Shown here: piece after piece, positions 33,720 through 46,724 of the stretch
Layout of the letters: each line of letters starts with the position of its first letter
Position numbering within the stretch: position 1 is the first letter of the stretch
Assembly (NCBI GenBank): GCA_002812745.2
Contig: NCSJ02000081.1
Location: forward strand, 1 to 64,000
DNA length: 64,000 bases
Direction: 5' to 3'
From: Scytalidium lignicola
Lineage: Eukaryota; Ascomycota; Leotiomycetes
The notes under the pieces: model-generated
Told to the model about the DNA's origin: nothing
The model's input: the letters and a program-made list of their open reading frames with translations, nothing else
Databases searched by the model: none
Made by a program: the position numbers and the translations under genes

Positions 33720-36341
33720 TTATTGTTTGTTGGAATAATTGTTTGCTAGATTGTGAAGTTGATGGTTGTTTGCCTTAGCTTGTTGACCTTTTTGTGGTTG
33801 ATCTAAAAGAGAAGGATTACCTTGCTTGCTTGTAGTAGTATTAGATATAAGGCTCTTCATATTAATTTACGTATGATGTTTTCTAGGCTGTTCAGAATCT
33901 TTGAGTGTCTTCTCTTGTTCCTTTCTGCTTTGTTCTTGAGCTTCTTGCTGTTGCTTCTTCTCCTCTTGCTTTTCTTGTTCTTGTTTCTCTTGTTCTTGCT
34001 GACGTTGCTTCTCTTGGTCTGAGATTTCTTGTGCTTGTAAAGCTTATGTTAACCTTTCTTGCAAATCTTCTTACTCTAGCCTCTCCTTGATTCTCTTAAG
34101 CTCTAACCTCTCTTGCTCTTGTCTCTCTTGCTCTTGCCTCTCTTGATTTGCCCTCTCCTGCTCTAGTCTCTCCTGTTCCGCCCTCTCCTGCTCCAGTCTC
34201 TCCTGCTCTAGTCTTTCCTGCTCTAGTCTCTTCTGCTCTAGTCTCTCCTGCTCTAGTCTCTCCTGCTCTNAGTCTCTCCTGCTTTAGTCTCTCTTGCTCT
34301 AGTCTCTCCTGCTCTAGTCTCTCCTGCTCTAGTCTCTCCTGCTTTAGTCTCTCCTGCTTTAGTCTCTCCTGCTCTGGCATCTCCTCTTCTACCCTCTCCT
34401 GTTCTTGTCTTTCCTGCTCCTGGTTTTCTTGTTCTTGTTGTTCTTGTAGTGCTGATTGATCATGATCTGACTATTTTGTTTTATTTGTATTCAACTCTTG
34501 AGTAGAGAATCTGGTTCTTTGAGCATTGTGACATGGTGATTGTAGGTGATCAGAATTAGTATTTATACTGAAATCCGTTGGCTTATCAAAAAAAGCAAAG
34601 TATATAGATTAACGTATAAAGAATGATATGATCTCCTCACCTTACCCTTTACTCTCCTTGTGCATATGTGTGATGAATAGAAACTTGTTGTCTTGTTCTT
34701 AGGCATCTTTGTCTAGGAATTTACATTGATTTTTTGTTGTGTTAGGATTCTTGGAAACAAGAGCTGGACTTAAAGATTTAGGCAGGACTAAGACTGTTGT
34801 TGTAAATAGCTTTATGATTTGCGTTATATTAGTTTTAAAAATAGCATCTTCATATTGGTAGTAGTTAGGTTTTCAAGCTCTTAGGAGGGTGTTCTGTGTA
34901 ATCTTTTTATTTGGTGACTGTTGTATTAAATCATGGATTTGCTTTAACTTGAAGCTTAACTGGTTGGTAGAAGTAATGAAATCAAATAAAACCTCCTTGT
35001 CTGCTCTTCTTACCTTTACTTTTGTAAACAAGTCTTTTTTNCTTTTTCTTTGTGTCCGTTAGTATTTCTTGATAATATTGTATTGTATAAAGTTATAATT
35101 GCTGGTATAATAAATCGAAATGATCTGTTGTTTGTCTTGGTTTAGGCACAAAATTGCTCTTGGCAACCTTTATAATGTATTGGTCATTAGTCTGGTTTAT
35201 ATATAAGAAGTGGTGTTGTAAGGCTATTAAGACTGTGTTATGGTATGATATTTTCACTAGTCACTTTAGACAATCAGTGTAAGTACTGAAGTACTTGTAG
35301 TTCTCGAAGAAGGTATAGAGGGTAAGGAAAAGCTTGTCTAAGAATTGTAGCTTATCTTAAATTACCTTATGCTCTTGTTGGCTAAAGGCGTTAAAAATCT
35401 TCTTATTGAGCAGTTGCTCTTGTAAGTATTGTATATTACTCTTAGAGTACCTTGGAGCTTTTATTTCTAATGTTCTAATAGTAGTTTGGTTTACCTTTTA
35501 CAAGGTTGTCTTAGTTTGTATTAGTTGTAAAATAGCTTTTTTNAATCTACTGAAGATAATGGACATTGTGCTGCTTATAGTGTTAGTGAGGTTAAGAGGA
35601 TTAAGAAAAAGGATTGACCTTATAGTATTTATCTTTAATAATTTTATGTATAATGTTGAGTTGTATGTTATACCATATCTTAGGTATCTTTAACATGTCG
35701 TCAAATGTAGTAATAAGCTCCTTATAGTTGTTAAGTTGTTAAAGTCCTTTTTGTTTATAGTCGGAGAGGAAAGCCTTCTAGTAATTCTTGAAGTAAAAAT
35801 TACATTTGTGCTTATATTGGCGGATTTTGTAATAAATCTTTTTNATTAGACGGTTTCTTCTCATTGAAATATTCTTTAATTAATATTATTTTGAATATCA
35901 GGTTTGTATTTAGAGAAAAGTTAGGTAATGTTGTCTTGGAATTACTTTGAAGATTGTTATGCTTATAAGATATAGATTAATTGTCTACTATGCATTTATT
36001 GAAGGTAAGACTTCTTGAGTAGTCTAGATATGATGATGTTTATAGAGGTAGACTAAGTAGGAACTTGTAAGAAATCTTAGTTTAAGAGGGTTGTTGTTAG
36101 GATTACTTAGCAAAGTCTTTGTTGAAGTCTTAAAAGCTTGGATAACATCGTTAAGATTTGACTGTTTAACTATAATAAGAATATGATTTTTAAGCTTTAG
36201 TTTATAAATGTTATCTTTTTGAAATACTTCCTTTAATCTCTTGATATTCTTTTAATTGAGTTCTCTTGGTTTATTCTACTGAAAGTGCAAAATGTTAAGT
36301 CTTATACATATAATATCTTTATACTTAATATATCTTTTCAT
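33720..36341 (-). pseudogene. DUF3723-family pseudogene with coiled-coil tail
   Basis: N-terminal motifs on the minus strand are CIRLNILHFQ, then KLKLKNHIL, SSYLVYLYKHHHI (the LHGQHR region) and a TINLYL strand. The middle holds KIYYKIRQYK, a damaged 'W-AFLSDYKQKGL', and TLYTFFENYKYFSTY with LK-stop-LVKIS near 35,260-35,330. These fit DUF3723 in order. The C-terminus is a Gln/Glu/Arg coiled coil made of near-identical pentapeptides (LEQER) at about 34,060-34,400, then SNKQ-stop at 33,720. Length about 870 codons. Stops and N-marked homopolymers break it. DUF3723 genes are, from published Starship surveys as I recall them, frequent Starship cargo; biochemical role unknown. Confidence 0.75.
34060..34410. 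repeat. 15-bp tandem repeat encoding (LEQER)n
   Basis: About twenty units of approximately 'tctctcctgctctag' on the plus strand; on the minus strand they encode [15 protein letters not shown] pentapeptides. Units differ by single bases. One N interrupts the array at 34,270. It forms the coiled-coil part of the DUF3723 protein. Confidence 0.8.
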
Positions 36342-39300
36342 CTTGAAGTTTAACTTTTACTCAAGAAAATAAGATAAAGATATCTAGAAGATCTCTTCTA
36401 ACTTAACCAAGAGATTGTTATATCCTAGGACAAAGAAGGATAAGATACATATTATATAAAGAGAGAGGAAGATAAAGTGTAATAGTAGGTAGAACTATAA
36501 GCTTAAGGTAAGATGAGGGAGTTAAATTCTGCTGTCCTTCATCTTTTGTTGCTCTTTATCTTTTGTTTAGTCATAATCTTAAAATAACAGTCTTAACTTA
36601 TTTAAATCTTTTNACTAACTTTTATATTAGTAAAATACATAAACAACAATATCCTTTATACTTTTAAGTTAGTCTTTTGTTTAATTAACCTTCTCTCTTT
36701 TATATTCTTATTTTATATACTAACTAGCATTGATTTCGAACTTTTATCTTAAAATAAGTTTTTTTNGATAATTGTTTTACACAGATTGATATGTATGTAT
36801 TAATAGAGGCTAAATCGCCAACCTAGGTTGAGGAGTATGTTGTTATACTTGACTTGCCTGGTTATAACTTGACCTCCAAGGGTAATACCTTGAGCAAGAG
36901 AACCTTCTCTTTAGAAATTGCTTTTGATATCCTGATTAGGATAGGAAAGACATAATTGAGGATTGTTAGATTTATAACAATTAGTCTTCTTTAGCTTTAA
37001 ATGGCATAAGAATCACCTTAGAGGAAGTATGAAAAGATTTATGACATTGAACTTGGTAGCATTATGGAAGTAGTTGTTCAGAAGGCTCCTCTTGTTGAGC
37101 TTGTTTATATAAGAGCATTTTCGACTTAAGTAGCTGTAAAGGTATTGTATCTTTTTTGACAACTTTAGTATTAAACTATTATTGTTGCCTTTAAAGCTTT
37201 TATAATTGATAACGGTCTTTATATTATTTTTAAGCATATGTTAATCTTCTTTGAGTAAATCATAAGTTTGTTAACTTATCTTGATGAGTAATAATTTATA
37301 GTTATCCTTAGACAAGTAAGCTTTTTACAAGTTATTAAAGAAATATAGTATTGATCATAGTAGATTATGATTAGTGTAATTTATCTCATAAGAGAAAGAT
37401 TTGAATATAAAGCTTTGACTTCTTTAAATATCTTATTGAATATAAATGACAATGTTAAGATTAGTAAGTAAACTCTTTATATAAGTGATACTTGGTTTGA
37501 CTAAATTTTACAACAAATCAAGAATGTTGTTAAGTAATCTTATAATCAAGGACTAAGCCTTGTGATGTTAGAGCTCTTTTGTTCATTATAATGGAATTAA
37601 TATAAAAGTACATTAAGGAGGATAAGGTAATTAGTGTTGATAATATGCATTGTTAGTATTCAAGTTTAAATGCTCTTAAATTCTTTTTTATAATGACATT
37701 TACTGTTTTTACGGTGGAATTACTCAAGGTATATTACCTTTTCTTTTTCATGTTGTAGAAGACTTACATTGACCGTTGTAGCATTTGCTCTTAATATATA
37801 TATAGCAGAAAGAATTATTTATCAGTCTAATATCCTTAGCTTAAAATTGTATGTATGAGCATTATAAGTATATATTATAAGAGTAATTTTGAATAGTAAT
37901 GTGAAGTTGTACATATATATGTACAGTATGTATTTGAATTAAAAAAGTTTATTGTATTATATTTTTACTAAATTATAAAATTCTTATTATATGTTATCTT
38001 ATTCTATTTATTCTTATGTTGAACTTCTTCTTATTATAAATTTATATGAAGATTTAATAGTTAGAATCTTTGTGAAATGGTTTGTTGCTAAAACTTTAAC
38101 TTGGATTTTATCAACGTCATAAGTTCTGGTTAGTATACAGTTTATTTGGATGATTTGTACTTCTCTTTTATAACTTGCTTGTTGGAAGGAGTTGATTATG
38201 GCTATTGTTTTGTAAGAGGACTTTATTAAAAGACCTTTTCGTCTTATTTGAAATCCTTTATTATAAATAGTAGGTGTTTAATTCAGGCTCTTTCTAAATC
38301 TGAAGTATTTTTGTGCTCTTTAAGATTATAAGCAATATATTCTAGATGAAGACAACCCTTATATGTTTTTAAAGTAAACATAGTTAGAATTAGCCTTTAG
38401 CTATCTTGGTGTTTAATTTAAGCTCTCTTAATATTTTAAATATTATTACTTTAGGATTATTGATTATATATTTTGGATAGTAATTATCTTTAATATGTTG
38501 GAAATATAAGAGTAATTGTAAATAGTATAGTGTTTTAACGAAGAGTCATCTTTAAACTTTAATAAGCAAAGATATTCAGTATTTTGGTTGTAAGTTGATT
38601 GTTAGAAGTCTTTTTTTTATCTTCAGAGGTTCTTTTTTTTAACTTTATCTTTAAAAGTTTTTTNCTTATTGTTTTACTCTTAGAATTTGTCTTTTTTTTA
38701 CTTTTGTTTCTCTTTCCCTTCTATTTTCTTTCCTTTTTCCCTTGTTCTTCTTGAGATTTCTTCATTTTTGTTTTCTTCTTTATAATAATCTCTTTTTAAC
38801 TTTATAAACCTTTTTAATTCTTCTTCTTGTGCGTTTGTTATGGATGTTATTACAGGATATGTTATTATCATAGGCGGTGGCTTTACTCTCCTCTTGCTTA
38901 TCAATGGCCTTCCTTTGATCATTTACATGAGTAAATATTTTTGCCTTCTGATAATAAAACATTTAATCTACTGTTATGTCTTTTACTAGTATTAGTTCTT
39001 AGGTCTATGGAGTTGAGTTGATGTTTTAGTATAGCTGATTTATATTATAGGGAATATATGTTACTTCAAGTTTTAGGATACAACCATTGTATAAGCAAGA
39101 CTTTGAGTTAGGATACTTGTTGTGATCAACTTGATTCCTTTGTTCATGAGTCCTTACCTTAGTGCTTTTGTTGATCTACTAGGAATGACCCTTAGTATAT
39201 TTCAACAGATTTATCAGTTAGCAAGCATGATGATGGTTATACTTATTATTTTCTATCTCTTTGTTATGATATTCTCTTAATTATCTTTTCCTTTGCATTT

Positions 39301-41145
39301 GTTATAAAACTTGTTTATGATTATAATAAGTAGTCTTTTGGTTATATTTCTCTTTGCTGATATTGTTGTACAGGCAAAATTATTATTAAGACTTATTATT
39401 ATACTATCTTTACCTCTTTTTCGTAAACTTTCTTATAAACTCTTCTTTTATACTTATTAAGTCTTGGTAATACTTGTTACTTTCTCTGTCTGGTAATACT
39501 TGTACTCTGAAAAAACTAACTCTTGTGTATACTTTTATATCTTAAGAGGATTGTTTTTGTTCATGTGTATTGTTTAAGGGTATATGATTATCCAGTGAAA
39601 TGGTGTCTTCTATTATAATTGTGTACAAGCTTATATTTCGTATGAGTATAATATGGTTAGAGTCTATATACAGCTTCAAAAGCTTCTTGAGGTGAAGGCT
39701 AGTCAAGCTATTAATCTTTGGATCTTATTTGTTAACTTTTAGTCTTTCTTATAAAGTTATTCATTCATGGTGATCTTATAAGTAGAGAAGCCTTAAGACT
39801 ATCTGGATCTCTTCATTGAACCTTAAAGAGGTCTGACTTAGGAACTCCTTTACCATGTTAAAAATAAGCATACTATTAATTTACTAGTAATGTTCAATGG
39901 ACTACATAAGAAGAGTATTCTTATGGATAAGTATAAGAATATTCTTATGGTAATTAATAGCTTTAGAATCGTAGTCTACTTATTATATCTAAAGAAGCTT
40001 ATCCATGGTTATAATGTTTATGAGGTTTGTACTTGTTAAATTCATCTTGTTTAGCAAGTTCAGGACATTGGTAAGTTTTAACTTCTCTTACCCTCTTTAG
40101 AATTGAGATCTAATATGGCTAGATATCACAATCGTAGCCTAGCTACTCTTTAATAGTATGTTAAACGAGGATACTTTAGATGATGGTTGGGTATGTCTTA
40201 TAACAGTTATGACCTTATTGATCTTGTTAACCTTGGAAATAGATTTTAGCTATCTCGATTTATTATGAGTTGAGTAACATTAATAATAAATCCTTTAGGA
40301 AATATGCTTATGTTTATCTAGGCAAAGCTTTATTGCAAAAGATCCTTTAAGCAGAAGTTACTAGAGAGTATATTGAGAAGAAGCTAATGGAGAACATTGA
40401 GTAAGACATAAAGATATATGTAGAAGGAGAAGTTGAATTTAGAAGACAGATTAAGAAGGATGGCTAGTTACTTGTTATAGGTGAGTTGTTCAGTCTGTTG
40501 TTCTGGTGATGTTAACGAGTAGAAGTCTTTGGTACTAACGATGTTCATGATGATTTACAAAATGTAGTATGAGAACATTTGACAGAGAAAATAAGTTACT
40601 TTGAACTTGACTATTAACCTTTGTAGAAGTGAGCTAGATGGAGTAATTGGGTAGTATGTCTTGTAGAGTACTGGTAGTTCGTCTTCATTACTTTTAGATA
40701 GAATATAAATATACCAAGTTGTACTTATGGTTGTTATATTATACTTGTAAAAGAATTGTAAGTTTATATAAGAGTAATTATGTAATTCTTTGACAAGTAA
40801 TAGTAAAGGCTTTGTTAAGCCTTAAAGTTAGGATTAAGAGAATCTTGAGTATTATAAGACTCTTGAATTCCTTAATCAACAACTTGAACAACGAGTATTG
40901 ATTCTAGGATAAATATACGCTCAGGGTAGACATGTTAGGACAAATATGCTTTTAGGATTAATGTTGTAAAACAAATATCCTAGGATAAATGTGCTGGGAC
41001 AAATATATGTTTAGGGCAGATGTGCTAGGATAAATAAGCCGTTAGGATAAATATGCTAGGACAGAGTCTGTTCTAGAGGCTTGTTTGCCTTGGGACAAGT
41101 GTCTTAGGACAGATTCTTGGTTAGGACTGCTCATTTAGCATAATC
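36342..41145. other. Heavily decayed AT-rich block with coding relics
   Basis: No intact gene. A 74-codon minus frame (37,013-37,237) is followed downstream on the same strand by frames with coding-like texture (FLCHLKLKKTNCYKS). Another minus frame at 38,698-38,922 (PPPMIITYPVITSITNAQEE, then a charged tail) looks like part of a real protein. A plus frame near 39,780-40,200 reads NLLVMFNGLHKKSILMDKYK. None was assigned. Probably several mutated transposon or gene copies. Confidence 0.5.
40885..41135. repeat. Degenerate minisatellite, unit about 16 or 32 bp
   Basis: Imperfect copies of 'taggacaaatatgct' alternating with 'taggataaatgtgct' and similar words. At least twelve 16-bp half-units can be recognised. 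Variation is mostly C/T and G/A. It directly precedes the truncated NB-ARC/TPR copy 2. Confidence 0.55.
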
Positions 41146-41149
41146 ACTG

Positions 41150-42720
41150 GGAGGATTTAAAGGTTAATATATTTAAGCTTGTGTATAACTGGTTGTGTAA
41201 TAATAAGAGACAATGGATTCTTATTCTTGACAATATTGATGATGTTAGTTTTTTATTTATCTAGAATATTGATTTAGATTAGTTCTTGAAATTACTTTGA
41301 GATTTTTTGCCTTAAAGTAAGAATAAATTAGTTCTTATTACAATTAGAAGTAAAGATACAACTTTGAAGTTAGTAGAAGATGAGGAAACTATTCAGCTTT
41401 CTCTTATGGATAAGGTTGATATATTGGCTTTATTTTAAAAGAAATTAAAGAAAGGTTATAATGAAGATATTAATAAGCTTGTAATTATGCTTAAGTTCAT
41501 GTTACTTACTATTATACAAGTAGTAGTATATATCTCTTAGTAAGCACTATGTTGTTCAGTAAGACAATACCTTAAGTAGTTTTGCAAAANGTGATCAAGT
41601 TAAAACAAGTCTTTTAGATGTAGAAGTTAAACAACTTTGATAAGACTAAAAAGTTAAGAATTCTATTATCATTACTTGACATATATCATTTGAGTATATT
41701 TGCTAAACTAGAGTGTTAACAACTGAATTGTTATTGTTGATAAGTATGTTTGACTGACAAGGAATTCTTGAGGAAGTTATTCAAAATAGATTAAAACTTG
41801 AAGAACTTGAGCAAAATCAAGACAACTAAGAATTATATGATAAGATTGGTTATACTGATGGATTTGAGGATAACATACTTATGTTGAGAAACTATTCATT
41901 TATTTCTATTACTAGAGTACAGGAAAAACAAGATGAACAGGTTAAAAGGGATAAACAGGAGAAATGGTTTACATTTGAAATGCATAGGCTTGTACAACTG
42001 GCAATGAAGAAATGGCTCAAAATTAATGGCCAGCTAGAAAAATGGACTAGGTAATTTGTCCGAAGTCTTTGTGCAGAATTTCCAATGGGCAAATATGAAA
42101 ATTGGACAAAGTGCTAGATGCTCTTCTTACATGCAAAATTATCAGCAGAACAGAAACCTGAGTGTGAAGATATTTTGGAAGACTAGGCTTCATTGCAATA
42201 CAAAGTAGTGTGGTATGTACTCGAAAAAGGGAGTTTCGTTGATGCAGAGAAATTGGCAGTGCAATTAATGGAAACACAAAGAGAACTATTTGGGCTAAAG
42301 AATAAATATACTCTAAATAGTATGATAATAATAGGTCATGCATATAAGGATCAAGGATGATGGAATGATGCTGAAAAGTTGGACGTGCAAGTGATGGAGA
42401 CGAGTTTGAGAGTGCTAGGAGAAGAGTATCCCTCGACGCTGACCAGCATGGCCAACTTGGCATCAACATATAGGAACTAAGGATGATGGAATGAGGCAGA
42501 AAAGCTGGAGGTGNAAGNGATGGAGATGAGTTCGAGAGTGCTAGGAGAAGAGCATCCCTCAACGCTGACTAGCATAGCCAATCTAGTGTTCACTTGGAAG
42601 TCTTTGAGTTGTAATTATAAAGCCTTGAAACTAATAAGAGAGTACCTTCAATTACAACAGCAAAAGTTGAGTGAATACTATCTTGACATAGTTTCTTTGC
42701 AGGATACTATAAAAGAATAA
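41150..42720 (+). pseudogene. NB-ARC/TPR NLR-type pseudogene, copy 2
   Basis: Begins inside the NB-ARC at NIFKLVYNWLCNNKRQW, followed by ILILDNIDD (Walker B) and LVLITIRSKDTTLKLVEDEE. Then comes a helical region, with MGKYENWTKC and SAEQKPECEDILED, and TPR repeats ending KLSEYYLDIVSLQDTIKE. It is the inverted duplicate of 19,640-21,250 with the same residues almost throughout; N-terminus and Walker A are missing. Stops replace Gln/Arg/Trp codons. The duplicated block continues into repeat R1 at its 3' end, as in copy 1. Confidence 0.8.
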
Positions 42721-42811
42721 GAGTAAGGTAGGAGTTCTGTACTTGTGAGATTGGCAAGCATAGGAGCATGGCCATTTAGCAGTTAACAATGCTAAATTAA
42801 CATAAGCTATT

Positions 42812-43184
42812 ACCAATATTTTGTTATATAATTTATATTGTATTAAGAATAGAAGTTAAATTATTATATACTTTATATATTAAATGGATTTGAAAAAGAA
42901 TCATAAACGAAGGCATATTTAAGTAATTGCTTTAGCCATGTGTCAAAAGGAAAGCTTTGTCACATGACAATTATTTTATACTAATATCAGATAATGAATA
43001 AGTTTAGAGCTTTATTAATTGAGTAACAACATTATTTTATGCAATGTGCAGGTTGCAAGGGAGTAGTTGGTTATCTGGTGGCTGAAAGTTGTTTAACAGC
43101 ATTAGAGCTAACATGTTAAAAGTTATAGGACTAAACTAAAAACATGAAGTTTGAGATGGGAAGCCAAATTTGCAACTTACCAGT
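42812..43184 (+). repeat. Dispersed repeat R1, copy B
   Basis: Inverse orientation to 19,201-19,571, ending 'tttgcaacttaccagta'. Together with the adjoining NB-ARC/TPR copy it is part of a roughly 2-kb inverted duplication. Confidence 0.65.
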
Positions 43185-43450
43185 AGGCTGTACAATCAGC
43201 TTCTTAAGAATTCAATGTTTTTCATTTTGTCCCGTAACTTTTGGCACCCTAACTAATACGTTTATGGCTAGTCTCATCAGTAGTCAGATAAGCGATTCAT
43301 CGCCGCTATGAACATTCCGATACAAAACGGCGGCTTTATTGCCTTAGGGATTGAACTGATATTGCTGACAAAGCCTTGGCATTACCTGATATCGGGGTAG
43401 TTTTACCTGGTTACCCCACTACTGAATTGCTGCCTGAGGAATAATAAATT
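43185..43450 (+). repeat. Dispersed repeat R2, copy A
   Basis: Starts 'taggctgtacaatcagcttc' immediately after R1 and contains 'gcgattcatcgccgc' and 'attgctgacaaagcc'. An inverted relative lies at 47,093-47,309. It shares the phrase 'aatgttttt...gt(c/a)ac-ttttggca' with R1, so R1 and R2 are probably related families. Confidence 0.6.
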
Positions 43451-43807
43451 CATAACAGCCACCGGTCGCACAATCTGCTTTTCTGACTTGTGTCATCCAC
43501 CTTAAAATTTTTATCTCAGGTTCGCTGCCTTTTAAAAGTGTATGATTGTCTTTCTACTTTTTGGCTCAGATCTTATACTGTATGCAGTCACGGCCTTAAA
43601 TCAACTCATGGTTTAATCGCGCATCTAGAATGGGTTAGCCTGCTTGCAGTAATGTTGGTCAACACCGACCACCATGGTCGCAAGGCTGTGGTTCAGCTGG
43701 ATCCAACTTCATTGCCAGCGACACAACTTGCTTCGTATGGATCCTAATTCGATGACTTTATTCGCTGAGAACTCTCAGGCTTATTGTCTTTCAAATAAAT
43801 TCGAATC
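43451..43807. promoter_or_regulatory. 5' flank of HET gene copy 2
   Basis: Balanced composition. An open frame at 43,490-43,747 has no similarity I recognise. The phrase 'ctggatccaacttcattgcc' (about 43,700) resembles a part of the 53.7-kb divergent region. It lies just upstream of the HET start codon at 43,808, so a promoter is likely. Confidence 0.35.
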
Positions 43808-46720
43808 ATGCGGCTTCTACAATATGATAGTGAGGATGCAATCAGTTTGACTCAAGACTTTGTCAACAACATTCCTCCATATGCTATCCTTTCGCACAGA
43901 TGAGGAGCAGATACCGAAGAGGTTACCTTTCAAGATATAATAAATGGTGCAGGCAAACAGAAGGTAGGATACAGCAAGATCTAATTCTGCAGTAAACAAG
44001 TTAAACATAATGGCTTGAAATACTTTTGGGTAAACACTTGTTATATTAACAAATCAAATAACACTAAGTTATTTAAAGCTATCAATTCTATGTTTTAGTA
44101 GTATCGTGATGCAGCTAAATGTTATGTCTATTTATCCAATGTTTCGAAACCTGCCTTCAATGTGGATAATCAGTTTGGTCAGTTATCTTGGGAATCAGCA
44201 TTTTACAAAAGTACATGGTTTACTCGAGGTTAGACTCTTCAAGAACTTATTACACCAACTTTGGTTGAATTCTTTTCTGAAGATTGGAAATGGCTAAGCA
44301 ACAAAGTATCTTTGGAAAGACATATTTGTGAAATAACAGGAATTCTGACTAAAGCTCTTCGAGAAAATCCTCTCTCTGAATTTAGCATAGCTAAGCGAAT
44401 GCTATAAGCAGAGAAACATGAAACAACTTGTAATAAGGATAAAGCATATTCATTATTAAGCATTTTTGGTGTTAATATACCACTTATCTATAATGAAGAA
44501 AGAGAAAATGCATTCAAAAGACTTTGTGAAGAAATTACCAGAAAAGAAAAGGGTAAGTTAATTTCCAGATCAAGGCTTATAATTATTAATTAAAATAAAT
44601 ATTAAATACAAAGATTTCTCAATATCTTTTAGCCTTTCTGATGTTTCTGAAATTGAACACTTTATGACAAGAAAAGAAGAACTTGCAGAAATGTATAAAG
44701 AACTTCATAATGATAATTCTTAGCATGCTATTATTCTTTATAGATTAAGTAGAATTGGCAAAATACAACTAAACATTACATATGTAAAATAATACAAAGA
44801 CAACTATTCAACTATATTCTGGTTGAATATCAAAGATGTAAATTCATTAAAATAAAGCTTTTCCAGGATAACAAAGCAAATATTATGAGAATATCCTTTA
44901 GCTTTCTAACTTTTTGATATTAATACAACAGAAGATCTTGATAAGATGATAAATACTGTTAAAACATAGCTTAGTATATCTGATAACACAAGATGGTTGA
45001 TGATATATAATAATTATAATAATCCAAAAGTACTAGGAAATCAGGATTCTACAACTTTAGATATTCAGAAATTTCTTCTGAAAGCATACTAAGAATCAGT
45101 TATTATTACAACACAATCATCACAAGTTCAAATTGGTTATATTATTCTGATTTGGAAATTAAAAGATTTGAATAATAACATTGAAATTTTATCAAACACA
45201 TCAAATCGAAAAGAACTTATAAATAATGAGGATATAGTATTCTAAGTTTAATTATTATAACTCTAATCTTATTACATATTAGATCTTGATATAATAAAGC
45301 TTGTTAAAGAATTAGATAGTCTCTTACTTGCATTAATTACAGTTAAAGCTTATCTTAACTAGTCAATAATAAGTATTTCATGTTATTATTCTTTATACAA
45401 AGAATCATAGGCAAAACTTCAAAAAATTAGTCTTAAAGTTAGTTTATACAAGGATTAAACACTTTATTCTACATAGCAGATTTCATTTAATTATATTATA
45501 TAACAAAACTAGCTTTCAACTAAACTTCTTCAGTTGTAAGCTTACTTTGATAATCAAGATCTATAATTAGAGCTTTTTCAACATAGTAATTCTGAAGATG
45601 TGACTTGGATATATGAAGTTGCTAAAGATGAATTAAGCTTTGACAATGCAATGCAAATACTTATTAATTATAGATTAGTAAAGGTAAATACATCTTCGTA
45701 AGAACAAATTAAGTTATAAGGATATTTTATTTATAGATGTTTTCATTCATGGACAATATCTGTTTTGAATGAAAAATAAGATTATAACCTAGTCAAAACA
45801 GTAATAAAATTTGTAGCTTCTCATGTTCTAGAAGAAGATGATATCCAACCTTGGTTGACATAACAACAGCTTCTTCTACATGTAAGCAGATACTTATATA
45901 TTACGTTGAATAGCTTAGTTACAGAGGATGATATGGAATGGACATATCACCGTTTAGGCCTTCTTTATTATGCTCAGGGCAAGCTTATGGAGGCTAAGCA
46001 GATGTACGAGCAAGTGCTGCAGGGCTATGAGAAGGCGTTAGGACCGGAGTATACATCGACGCTTTATACCGTCCACGCTCTAGGCATTCTTTATAAAGAC
46101 TAGGGCAAGCTTGCAGAGGCTGAGCAGATGTACAAGCAGGCGTTGTAAGGCTATGAGAAGGCGTTAAGACCAGAGTACACATCAACGCTTAGTATCATCG
46201 GCAATCTAGGCAATCTCTATAAAGATCAGGGCAAGCTCACAGAGGCTAAGCGCATGTACAAGCAGGTATTGCAAGGCTATGGGAAGGCGTTAGGACTGGA
46301 GCATATATTGACGCTTAGTACCATCAGCAATCTAGGCAATCTTTATAAAGATCAGAGCAAGCTCGTAGAGGCTAAGCGTATGTACAAGTAGGCATTGTAA
46401 GGCTACGAGAAGGTGATGAGTCTAGACAATATTACAACCTATATCCTAGTACTTAACACAATATATAATCTTGGTTTTCTTTTTGAAAGTCAAGGTAATC
46501 TAGCAAAAGCTAGAACAATGTATTTAAAAGCTTTGAAAGGATATAATGCAATCAATGGACTTGATTATCTAAAATCTAGGACTTTGTATAACAAGCTTCA
46601 TGAGTTGAATATGATAGAGAAAAATAATAAAAGTCTTCTTAAATCTGAAAAGACATCTGAACAAATCCTAGAAGAGACATTGCCTTTGACAAACAAGAAA
46701 GGTATATTAAATTCTAAATA
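43808..46720 (+). pseudogene. HET/NB-ARC/TPR incompatibility-type pseudogene, copy 2
   Basis: From ATG 43,808 (MRLLQYDSEDAISLTQDF) the HET domain gives PPYAILSHR, CYINKSN, YRDAAKCYVYLSN, STWFTRG-stop-TLQEL and PLIYNEERENAFKRL. A GTAAGT donor near 44,551 suggests an intron. The NB-ARC follows: HFMTRKEELAEMYKEL, a decayed P-loop LSRIGKIQLNI, TRWLMIYNNYNN, then helices ending HSWTISVLNEK. From 45,930 TPR repeats carry LEAEQMYKQAL-type motifs. The end SEKTSEQILEETLPLTNKKG is open. Same architecture and orientation as 30,256-32,885 but a different subfamily. Dozens of stops, mainly Gln/Trp/Arg positions. Confidence 0.85.
45950..46450. repeat. 126-bp TPR-coding tandem repeats
   Basis: Four units at about 126-bp spacing, marked by '(c/t)ag-c-(t)tgcaaggctatgagaaggcg' at about 46,010, 46,136, 46,262 and 46,388. 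Each encodes a 42-residue TPR unit (GKLxEAxxMYxQALxGYEKALG). Units differ mostly by point changes. Confidence 0.75.
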
Positions 46721-46724
46721 GTAC

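Noticed and set aside
34148..34459. Plus-strand Ser/Pro/Cys-rich frame
   Set aside because: Complement of the LEQER coiled-coil repeat of the DUF3723 pseudogene.
37013..37237. A second DUF3435 gene
   Set aside because: The 74-codon frame has a similar charged-helix texture to the C-terminal part of that family, but no catalytic motif could be read nearby.
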